A stretch of DNA of 64,000 nt from Haploplasma axanthum. GTDB taxonomy: Bacteria > Bacillota_I > Bacilli_A > Acholeplasmatales > Acholeplasmataceae. Each line of letters begins with the position of its first letter. Position 1 is the stretch's first letter. The stretch spans positions 1,674,001-1,738,000 of the forward strand of contig NZ_LR215048.1 in assembly GCF_900660745.1 (NCBI RefSeq), in the 5' to 3' direction. Below the pieces are notes generated by a model. The model searched no databases and was not told the DNA's origin. It worked only from the letters and a program-made list of their open reading frames with translations. Below, piece after piece: positions 45,284 to 52,908 of the stretch. Position numbers and translations under genes: made by a program.

Positions 45284-46898
45284 TTTCATCTTCCCTTTCA
45301 TATATCCCCACAAAGTATGGTGGTAAAGCATTATTCCTACTTATATTATAATCATCATAATTTGTTATCAATACTCTATACTTATTATAGTCTTTAAACT
45401 CATATTTTTCTATATTAGAACTAAAATTAGCGACAATAATAAGCTCTTTGTCATTAAATATGCGTTTATAAGTAAATAACCAATCAGAATTGACATCACT
45501 AAATATTGTATCACCTTTTAAGAAAACTTCATTCTTTTTCCTAATTTCAAAGTACTTTTTAACATAATTTAAAATACTGTTTGAATCATTAATTTCATTT
45601 TTAACATTAATATCTTTATAATTATCATTAACTTTAATCCATGGAGTACCATTTGTAAAACCACCATTTATAGTATTATCCCATTGTATAGGTGTTCTAC
45701 TATTATCACGGCTTTTTTTATAAATCGATTTAAATATCCATTCATCATTAAAACCTAATTTTTTATATTCATTATACATATTAATTGTCTCAATATCTTT
45801 ATACTCATCAATTGAGTCAAACTTAATACTCGTCATACCAATCTCTTCACCTTGATATACAAACGCTGTCCCTTTAAGACTATATAAAACAGTAAACAAC
45901 ATTTTTGCTGATTCATTATGATATTTAGTATCATTTCCATATCTAGATACAGCACGAGGTTGATCATGGTTTGACCAAAATAAACTTGTCCATCCACTAG
46001 TCTTAAAAGTATCTTGAATATTTTCAAAAACAGTTTTTAATTCTTTTAAATCCAAATCTTTTAAAAACCATTTACCTTTACCTTGTTCCTCATCTAGAGA
46101 AATATGAGAAAACTGGAAAACCATATCTAAATAATTCGTTGGATATGCTGTTAGTTCTTGAGCTCTTTTTATTGAAATCCCTGGTGTTTCCCCAACAGTC
46201 ATAATGTCTCTTCCTTTGAAACATTTATTATACATTTCTTTTAAACGTTCTTCTAAATATGGTCCATCAGCTAATTGCTTTTTATCAATATCTTTACCAA
46301 TTAAATCTATAACATCTAATCTAAATCCATCAATTCCTAAGTCTAACCAATAATTAATCATTTTATAGATTTCTTCTCTTAATTCTTCATTTTCCCAATT
46401 AAGGTCTGGTTGTTTCTTACTAAACAAATGGAAATAGTATTCCATACTTTTTGGTTCATATTCCCATGCAGGACCACTAAATACTGATTGAATATCGCTT
46501 GGTTCTTTTCTCCATATATAATAATCACGATATTTACTTTCAGGATTATTAACCGCTTCTTTAAACCAAACATGTTCATCGGATGTATGATTAACGACTA
46601 AATCCATAATAAGCTTCATTCCCTTTTCATGAACCGTATCAAGCAGTTTTTTAAAATCATCCATATTCCCAAACATTGGATTAATCTTATAATAGTTACT
46701 AATATCATAGCCATTATCATCCATTGGTGATTCGTAAATTGGTGATAACCAAATAACATCAACACCTAAATATTTCAAATAATCTAATTCACTAGTAATA
46801 CCATTTATATCTCCGATACCATCACCATTACTATCTTTAAAACTTAACGGATATATTTGATATATTAACGAGTCTTTCCACCAATTCTTTTTTCCCAT
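45270..46898 (-). CDS. GH13 alpha-glucosidase (oligo-1,6-glucosidase type)
   Basis: A 542-residue GH13 enzyme of the oligo-1,6-glucosidase/dextran-glucosidase group. Conserved regions: DLVVNHTSDEHVWF, GFRLDVIDLI (nucleophile Asp195), VGETPG (acid Glu237), WSNHDQPRAVSRYGND and the start WWKDSLIYQIYPLSFKDSNGDGIGDI. It is cytoplasmic. An alpha-specific enzyme is unexpected between beta-glucan genes; alpha-1,6 caps or a second substrate could explain it. It overlaps the GH144-like gene upstream by 34 nt and LacI downstream by 14 nt, so it is a fixed operon member. Confidence 0.88.
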   Translation of the reverse strand: MGKKNWWKDSLIYQIYPLSFKDSNGDGIGDINGITSELDYLKYLGVDVIWLSPIYESPMDDNGYDISNYYKINPMFGNMDDFKKLLDTVHEKGMKLIMDLVVNHTSDEHVWFKEAVNNPESKYRDYYIWRKEPSDIQSVFSGPAWEYEPKSMEYYFHLFSKKQPDLNWENEELREEIYKMINYWLDLGIDGFRLDVIDLIGKDIDKKQLADGPYLEERLKEMYNKCFKGRDIMTVGETPGISIKRAQELTAYPTNYLDMVFQFSHISLDEEQGKGKWFLKDLDLKELKTVFENIQDTFKTSGWTSLFWSNHDQPRAVSRYGNDTKYHNESAKMLFTVLYSLKGTAFVYQGEEIGMTSIKFDSIDEYKDIETINMYNEYKKLGFNDEWIFKSIYKKSRDNSRTPIQWDNTINGGFTNGTPWIKVNDNYKDINVKNEINDSNSILNYVKKYFEIRKKNEVFLKGDTIFSDVNSDWLFTYKRIFNDKELIIVANFSSNIEKYEFKDYNKYRVLITNYDDYNISRNNALPPYFVGIYEREDENGNN

Positions 46899-48109
46899 CC
46901 TAGTTTTCGCATCCCTTCAATAATAATACTACTATTCATATATGCTGTTTGAACATCTTTTGTTAAATATGCGTTAGCCATAAGCATTTCTAAACCTTTA
47001 TCGATAGCTATATATCGATTACTAATCCATTTATCTTTTTCAAAATTAAAAGCATCATAAAAGCCATATTTACTATTCCAAAGTCCATCAATATTAAACA
47101 TATCTTTGATTCCTTTTAAAGCAATTTCTGTAATGAAAGGAAGTGAACCAATTATTGCATTAGCAGCAACCGTTCCATCGGTAATGATTAAATCTCTATC
47201 ATTAGGTAATGCATGAAAAACTGCATATCCGTTTGGTGAATCAGAAGCTGTAAGTCCAAAGAAATTCGGATTATATGTTTTATATCTTTCTTTATTATCC
47301 ATACACCATTTATATTGTGCCATACATGCATTCTTAGCATTTAAAAACCATGAAATATTATCTAAGTCATAAACATTTTCTAAATCTAACCATGCTAATG
47401 GATATTGATAGATGAATAACGTATTTCCTGGAGAGAAAATAAATTCATATGAATCATAACTTCCTTTTATACGATCAAAACCATTATATAAAGATCTTGC
47501 TTCTTCAATACTAAAATCATTTTTAGCAGCAGCCATTACATACATCATTAATTGTTCTGCAAACATTCCCCAGTGATGAATAAATCCACTTTTTCCTTCT
47601 GCATAATCACCATCTTTAAGATCATTATATGCCATATACAAAGTATCTTTTCCATTACGTTTATGAACAAAATGTTTCCAATTAACTCTGTTAATTATTA
47701 ATTTACTATATTTATCAATTTCTTCATTTTTAAAATATTGCATACAAGCAATAACACCATTTAAAGCAAGTGCAGTATCAACTGTTGAATATTCAGATTT
47801 ATTCTTTCTCTCTGCTGTTTTCATATCAACAAAATGAGCAAAAAAACCTTCATATTGTGGAACGTTGTAATATAATGTTTTTAATGTTCCAATAACACGT
47901 TTTATAAGTTCTTCATGTGCTAAATAACCATATTTATCTGCAATTATATAACTGCTTAAGGTAAAACCTGTAGCTGCAATACTTGCTTTTTCTAAATCAT
48001 TAGTATGATCAACTGTTAAACCAAATCCTTTTGAATTATAGTCTAAATTACTATAATCATTAAAAAAATTAAATGCAGTTTCTTGGATCTTCTCTATCTT
48101 TCTTCTCAT
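46865..48109 (-). CDS. GH144-like (PF10091) glucanase, cytoplasmic paralogue
   Basis: About 414 residues starting MRRKIEKIQETAFNFFND (48109, AAGGAGAG six bases upstream); longer in-frame starts lack a site and run through the operator. It has no signal peptide. It aligns by eye along its length with the lipoprotein at 52909-54252: YSTVDTALALNGVIACMQYF, NWKHFVHKRNGKDTLYMAYND, HHWGMFAEQLMMYVMAAA, LFIYQYPLAWLDLENVYD, TDGTVAANAIIGSLPFITE and NRYIAIDKGLEMLMANAY. PF10091 holds the endo-beta-1,2-glucanases of GH144. First gene of its transcription unit. A cytoplasmic member may trim imported oligomers; its activity may differ from the outer one. Confidence 0.75.
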   Translation of the reverse strand: MRRKIEKIQETAFNFFNDYSNLDYNSKGFGLTVDHTNDLEKASIAATGFTLSSYIIADKYGYLAHEELIKRVIGTLKTLYYNVPQYEGFFAHFVDMKTAERKNKSEYSTVDTALALNGVIACMQYFKNEEIDKYSKLIINRVNWKHFVHKRNGKDTLYMAYNDLKDGDYAEGKSGFIHHWGMFAEQLMMYVMAAAKNDFSIEEARSLYNGFDRIKGSYDSYEFIFSPGNTLFIYQYPLAWLDLENVYDLDNISWFLNAKNACMAQYKWCMDNKERYKTYNPNFFGLTASDSPNGYAVFHALPNDRDLIITDGTVAANAIIGSLPFITEIALKGIKDMFNIDGLWNSKYGFYDAFNFEKDKWISNRYIAIDKGLEMLMANAYLTKDVQTAYMNSSIIIEGMRKLGWEKRIGGKTR

Positions 48110-48127
48110 CATAATCTCTCCTTTATA

Positions 48128-48137
48128 GAAACGTTTC
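48128..48137. promoter_or_regulatory. LacI-type operator GAAACGTTTC (GH144-GH13-LacI-GH3-GH94 operon)
   Basis: GAAACGTTTC, a perfect palindrome with central CG, between the predicted transcription start (about 48142) and the ribosome site, a position that blocks transcription. Confidence 0.7.
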
Positions 48138-48148
48138 GATACATATAT

Positions 48149-48177
48149 ATGATACATTAATGAGACCTTTATTTCAA
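48149..48177 (-). promoter_or_regulatory. Promoter of the GH144-to-GH94 operon
   Basis: Minus-strand TTGAAA (48172-48177), 17-nt spacer, TATCAT (48149-48154). Confidence 0.7.
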
Positions 48178-48221
48178 CCTTTTCAACTCATTTTATCAAT
48201 TTTATGTAAACGTTATTATAA

Positions 48222-48261
48222 AGAAAAGACGAAACACCTTTTTTATTGAATGTTTCGTCTT
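48222..48261 (-). terminator. Terminator of the GDPD/CBM lipoprotein unit
   Basis: Minus-strand AAGACGAAACA...TGTTTCGTCTT followed by TTCTTTATA. A cre-like TGTAAACGTTATTA lies just downstream. Confidence 0.75.
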
Positions 48262-48273
48262 CATAATTATAAA

Positions 48274-49854
48274 TTAAGTTGTTTTTGTTATAATAACATT
48301 TCTTAAATATACACTAGTTAAGATGTTTGCAGCTTCAGTATATCCTTCTACTTTAGAGAAGTTACCAAACCAGAATTGTAAGCTTCTATTTGCTACTGTT
48401 GCATCTGTTACCACTTCACCAAGTTCTAATGTGTATGTTACCCATTCAGTAGTTAAATCGAATGATTGTGCAAGGTTAGTTAATCCTACACCACCATTAC
48501 CTTCCATTGCAACTCTAACTGGTCTTGCTACATCAGCTCTTGCTTCAAATGTTAGTTTATATGTTCCAGCAAATGCTGCTAACTTAGTATATTTAAATTG
48601 ATTTTCCCAAATATTTCCTAAGTTTTCACCATCACCAATTTTAGTTATATCAATTTTTACAGTACCATCTTCAGTTGTTGCAGTTAAACCACCTCTTGAA
48701 GTTTCATGCCATAATTCCCAATCTAGTGGAATACCATTTTCGCCAACTGTTGTAAATCCTGGAACTTCAAATGGACTTGCTACTGTAACTTTTCTTGTAA
48801 CTTTTGTTTCTAATCCTTCAGAATCTGTTACAGTATACTCAAATGTATAAACACCTTTAACAGCTGGTAATGCAAATTTAGTTCCTTCTGTTATATCATT
48901 AACAACAACATCGTTTAATGTTAAAGTGTCTCTATCATCACTTACAGTTACACCTTGTTTAATTAAGAATTCTTCTGTACCTTCTTTTAGCAATACATTG
49001 CTTGCTGTTAATGTTGGTGCTTGATTTTCAAGTTCTGGTCCCTTAACAATTTGAACATTGCTTACATATATTTTTCCAGAAACTGCACCAATTTCTTCGT
49101 TAATTGTATTGTTGTATGCTGCTTTTGTAAAGTTACCAAATGCAAATTGTAATTCAGCACCTTCAGCATCTTTTTTAACGAAAAATTCTCTTTCAATTAC
49201 TTGTGGTTCTGTTCCTAAAGTGATTAAGTTTTTTTCACCAAATGGTTTATCAACTCCACCACCTTGAATTTGATAATTCATATATCTTTCATTCTCAGAT
49301 GATACTGTAAAGATTAGTTTATATGATTCAAATGCTTTTAAGCTTAGTGATTTATATGATAATTGAACTCCCCACCATTGCGCATCTGTTGGATCAACTG
49401 TAATATCAATAACTGCTTTTCCTTCTTCAGTTGCAAAGTTTACTTCATATGCTTTAGAAGTATCAAACCATTGTGTCCATCCTGTTAATCCATCAGCAAA
49501 GTCACCATTAACAAGTCCACCTAATCCTTTAACAAAAATAACTCGATTTTTGTTAGTAGTTTTATCAGCTGAATTAGTAATTGAATAACTCAATGTATAT
49601 GTTCCTGCTCTATCAACATTAACTTCACCTGTAATTTTTATATTACTAGTGATGTCACCATCTTTTTCATCAGTTGCAGTAACACCTGCTCTTGGATCAA
49701 ATTCATCTCCAATTTCGATTTCAACAGATTCAACACCTTTTAATTCTGGTTTACCTTGTTGAACATCATCATCTTTATCATCAGGCTTTTTAGCACATGA
49801 AACTAGTGCAAGCGCTGATATAGCTACAAAAAATGCTATAAGTATTTTTTTCAT
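48274..49854 (-). CDS. Surface lipoprotein with Ig-like and two CBM4/9-like domains
   Basis: A 526-residue non-catalytic glycan-binding lipoprotein. Lipobox ALALVSC (Cys20) is followed by an acidic linker, a DUF5011-type Ig-like domain (LKGVESVEIEIGDEFDPRAGVTATDEKDGDIT), a first CBM4/9-like module (NGDFADGLTGWTQWF...LQFAFGNFTK), a second Ig-like domain (APTLTASNVLLKEG...FEYTVTDSEGLETKV) and a second CBM-like module (GIPLDWELWHE...LQFWFGNFSK). No hydrolase motif. It probably captures glucan at the cell surface, like SusE/F in Bacteroides. ATGA overlap with the GDPD gene couples the two. Confidence 0.8.
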   Translation of the reverse strand: MKKILIAFFVAISALALVSCAKKPDDKDDDVQQGKPELKGVESVEIEIGDEFDPRAGVTATDEKDGDITSNIKITGEVNVDRAGTYTLSYSITNSADKTTNKNRVIFVKGLGGLVNGDFADGLTGWTQWFDTSKAYEVNFATEEGKAVIDITVDPTDAQWWGVQLSYKSLSLKAFESYKLIFTVSSENERYMNYQIQGGGVDKPFGEKNLITLGTEPQVIEREFFVKKDAEGAELQFAFGNFTKAAYNNTINEEIGAVSGKIYVSNVQIVKGPELENQAPTLTASNVLLKEGTEEFLIKQGVTVSDDRDTLTLNDVVVNDITEGTKFALPAVKGVYTFEYTVTDSEGLETKVTRKVTVASPFEVPGFTTVGENGIPLDWELWHETSRGGLTATTEDGTVKIDITKIGDGENLGNIWENQFKYTKLAAFAGTYKLTFEARADVARPVRVAMEGNGGVGLTNLAQSFDLTTEWVTYTLELGEVVTDATVANRSLQFWFGNFSKVEGYTEAANILTSVYLRNVIITKTT

Positions 49855-51683
49855 TTTATTTCTCCTTTTTTATTTTTCTTTATTATTATTACTAATAATC
49901 CAACACTAATTATTAGTATGCCAACACCAATTGAAGCAATTAAAACTATATTATTACTATTATCGACTTCGAAAACATCAGTTAAAACATTTATTTTTAC
50001 ACCATTTGTAAACTCATATTCATAACTTCCAAGTAAATATGCTTTTCCTTTTCCATCAATTCTAAACGTTTCGATATCGTCATATTTTAAAATTCCTTTA
50101 TCATCATTAATAATTTGATAAATAACTTTACTATCAACCAATTCATTCTTCCCATCAAATATTTCACTACTATAATTTAAACGTTTCGAGTTTTTTTCAA
50201 AAGTAGTTTTTACTGTTACCGGAATATTAGCAGCTATATTAGTGCTATCAGTAGTTGTTCCAAAACTACCTCTTAATTGCTCGTTATAAATCGCTGTACC
50301 ATTAATAGTCCATGGCCACACCGATATTCCTCTGGCGTTTAAAGCCTTGATACCATCTTTATCAACCGCTGTATAACTTGGGTTATATTTAGTATTATGG
50401 ACCACAGTATAATCAATAACTTCATTTATAAGAGCATTTGTGTTATTTGCTGATGATCCACCTAACAAATATCCGATTCCAACAGTTGGAAGTTCATCTT
50501 TAGCTGCAAGCAAATCATTCTTATTGAATGATATAATCATTACATTACTTGTCATTTCATGTTCTTCTATCATTTTCATTGCAGCTCTTGCTAAACTTTC
50601 AGATTGCTCTTTTAATTCAACAAACAGAACAACTTCTTTGTCTTTAAAATAATCTAAATAATCACTAAATAAAGGAATAAAGATTTGTTTATCCAAACTA
50701 TTTCTAAGTTCGACAGTTTTTAGAACTGACCACATACTTTTAACTGCTACGTTACGATCTGATATTCGCTCTGTATTATCGTCATGAATAACAACTATTT
50801 CCAAATCTCTTGTAAACCTAATATCAAGTTCAATAATATCAGCCCCTAAATCAATTGCTGCTTGTCCAGCTTCAATTGTATTTTCAGGTGCTCTTCCAAA
50901 ATATCCACGATGCGCAATCACAAAATTTTTTCTTATGATTGTATTAATAGGAAGTGACTTATAAATATTATACAAATTAATGTGATTTCCAAAAACAAGA
51001 ATTCCATTTACTCCAGTTACTAGTGTTTGATATAAACTAACATCATCATCACTACTATTTGTAAATACCATTACACCGCGCTTTTGTAAATATTCAACAC
51101 TTTGTTTAGTCAATCTATTTCCACTAACAAATAAGACTTGAGCATTTGATTGATTATAAGTTGCAAGTAATTCTTTTAAAAATTGTAAGTCCTGACTTTG
51201 ATTTTTTTTAATATCTACTTGATAAACTGTTCTAGCATATGGATTATCAGACTTTATTTTTTGAAGATTTTCAATTTTAGTATCTAAGATAAAATAATCC
51301 TTAAATTCATATTTTTTCAAGATAACATTTAACTCATCAACTACATCATCATTAATTTGAAACACGGGTATAATTTTTTTATAAATTAAATCAATTATTT
51401 CACCAAACAAATAGTTTTTATCACTACCTTTTACAGTTAGGTCGTTATTGATTTCCAAAATTAAGCCAACCGGTCTCTCATTATCATTAAACGAACTGAT
51501 TTGTTCAAAATTATGAAATTTAACCCAAACTGTTGGAGCACCAATAATATTTGATTCAAAATCATTTACATCATATATTTCATCATATTTATCAAGTTTA
51601 AAACTTGACTCTATACCTTTAACTGTAATTGTTAATGGTAATAAAAGCAATACAAATATCATTACTAAAAATGTTTTTTTCAA
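49851..51683 (-). CDS. Membrane-anchored glycerophosphodiester phosphodiesterase (GDPD) domain protein
   Basis: A 610-residue protein with N-terminal signal sequence, C-terminal membrane helix (about 582-601) and a GDPD domain in between: FVIAHRGYFGRAPENTIEAG (about 257-276), ADIIELDIRFTRDLEIVVIHDDNTER, VLFVELKEQ and GISVWPWTIN. Catalytic His and metal-binding Glu/Asp are present. The first 240 residues form another barrel-like domain without a clear motif. The start codon is TTG at 51683, after GAGGTGATGAA; the nearby ATG is out of frame and stops at once. In a glucan locus it may strip phosphoglycerol groups from decorated periplasmic glucans; lipid headgroup use is the alternative. Confidence 0.82.
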   Translation of the reverse strand: MKKTFLVMIFVLLLLPLTITVKGIESSFKLDKYDEIYDVNDFESNIIGAPTVWVKFHNFEQISSFNDNERPVGLILEINNDLTVKGSDKNYLFGEIIDLIYKKIIPVFQINDDVVDELNVILKKYEFKDYFILDTKIENLQKIKSDNPYARTVYQVDIKKNQSQDLQFLKELLATYNQSNAQVLFVSGNRLTKQSVEYLQKRGVMVFTNSSDDDVSLYQTLVTGVNGILVFGNHINLYNIYKSLPINTIIRKNFVIAHRGYFGRAPENTIEAGQAAIDLGADIIELDIRFTRDLEIVVIHDDNTERISDRNVAVKSMWSVLKTVELRNSLDKQIFIPLFSDYLDYFKDKEVVLFVELKEQSESLARAAMKMIEEHEMTSNVMIISFNKNDLLAAKDELPTVGIGYLLGGSSANNTNALINEVIDYTVVHNTKYNPSYTAVDKDGIKALNARGISVWPWTINGTAIYNEQLRGSFGTTTDSTNIAANIPVTVKTTFEKNSKRLNYSSEIFDGKNELVDSKVIYQIINDDKGILKYDDIETFRIDGKGKAYLLGSYEYEFTNGVKINVLTDVFEVDNSNNIVLIASIGVGILIISVGLLVIIIKKNKKGEIK

Positions 51684-51698
51684 TTCATCACCTCTATA

Positions 51699-51712
51699 TC
51701 GAAACGTTTCGA
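51699..51712. promoter_or_regulatory. LacI-type operator TCGAAACGTTTCGA (GDPD/CBM unit)
   Basis: A 14-nt palindrome with the core GAAACGTTTC at 51701-51710, downstream of the -10 and before the ribosome site, matching the site at 48128. Confidence 0.7.
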
Positions 51713-51728
51713 AACATCTTACAAATAT

Positions 51729-51757
51729 ATTATAATCGAAAACGCTTTCTTTTTCAA
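51729..51757 (-). promoter_or_regulatory. Promoter of the GDPD/CBM unit with internal cre-like site
   Basis: Minus-strand TTGAAA (51752-51757), 17-nt spacer, TATAAT (51729-51734). The spacer contains the cre-like GAAAGCGTTTTC (51738-51749), so CcpA binding would exclude RNA polymerase. Confidence 0.75.
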
Positions 51758-51767
51758 GGCTTATTCC

Positions 51768-52895
51768 TTATTTTGTTACTATAAATGGATTATTATATGC
51801 ACTATTAACCGATTGTTTAGCTAATTCTAGAATTTCTTCATTTATGCCTGTCGGTAAAACTTTAATATCATCAATGCTAAATCCTGTTATTGTTCTAAAC
51901 CATTGAAGTCCAGCTGCAAATCTACCAGTAATGTTTAAATGATGTCCATCACTTGTTAGACGATCACCAATTTTTGTTTCACGCATATTTTGAACTGTTG
52001 TTCCACTTGGAATAAAACTATATACTTTATTATTATTAATAATTTTTTCTTTTGTTGCTTCAACAATACTATTATACATTTTTAATTGATCTCTATCATA
52101 GTCAGGAAATGATGTATGACCACTATCCTTTTGATATGCCCATGTTTGATGCCAAAAAATTGTTACATCATTATTCGCATTTTCTTTAACAAAATCAATT
52201 ACCTCATCTAGATATGGTTGATATGTATCTGCTTTACCACTATCAGGACTTGATTGTTGAACTGTAACAACATCCCAATCTTCTAATAATAATGCAATCT
52301 TAATACTTTGGCTTCCCATGTTTTTCCATTCGCCATCTTTATTTAACCAATAAGTATAGCTTGATGAACTATTTTTAATATTAGATGCGTGTAATTCAAG
52401 ACTTGCTCCACCAATATATAAGTTACCAATAACGATTTCTTCTACACCAAAATCGTGCGCTATATCATATAAATATCTTGTAGCATCTTCACTGAACGAA
52501 TTTCCAATCGCTAAAACTTTTAGTGAATTCTTGAATGATTTTTTAGTAGTTAAATTAAAACCTTTTTCATGAACGATAGTTTTAACAAAGAAGGTTTTAT
52601 TCTTTGAGTCTTTAACTTGGTGGATTTCTTCACCTTTTTTCAAACCTTTAAAAGTGATGATATTTTCTTCACTTTTAATAATAGTATTTTTCCCTGTTAA
52701 ATCAACATTAAGATTAGCGCTTAACTCTTTAGTTATTACACCATCTTCATAAATCTCAACAACATATGGATCATTCTTTGATCCACTTCCAACAACACCA
52801 TGTACTTCCACGTCAGACTTCACCTCTTTAGTACATCCAATTAATCCTAATGCAAAAATTGCTGTTAGGAGAAAAAGTGATACTTTCTTTACCAT
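51768..52895 (-). CDS. SGNH-hydrolase (DUF4886-like) lipoprotein
   Basis: A 375-residue lipoprotein (lipobox IFALGLIGC, Cys21). After a short beta domain (about 28-125) an SGNH fold begins: LKVLAIGNSFSEDATRYL (nucleophile Ser in GNSFSED), GGASLELHASNI (Gly block), WDVVTVQQSS, FWHQTWAYQ and SDGHHLNITGRFA (catalytic His with preceding Asp). DUF4886 proteins are esterase-like. SGNH esterases that remove acyl groups from osmoregulated periplasmic glucans are known, so deacylation of imported glucan is a reasonable inference. It follows the GH144-like lipoprotein by 13 nt. Confidence 0.78.
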   Translation of the reverse strand: MVKKVSLFLLTAIFALGLIGCTKEVKSDVEVHGVVGSGSKNDPYVVEIYEDGVITKELSANLNVDLTGKNTIIKSEENIITFKGLKKGEEIHQVKDSKNKTFFVKTIVHEKGFNLTTKKSFKNSLKVLAIGNSFSEDATRYLYDIAHDFGVEEIVIGNLYIGGASLELHASNIKNSSSSYTYWLNKDGEWKNMGSQSIKIALLLEDWDVVTVQQSSPDSGKADTYQPYLDEVIDFVKENANNDVTIFWHQTWAYQKDSGHTSFPDYDRDQLKMYNSIVEATKEKIINNNKVYSFIPSGTTVQNMRETKIGDRLTSDGHHLNITGRFAAGLQWFRTITGFSIDDIKVLPTGINEEILELAKQSVNSAYNNPFIVTK

Positions 52896-52908
52896 ATTCT
52901 ACTCCTTT

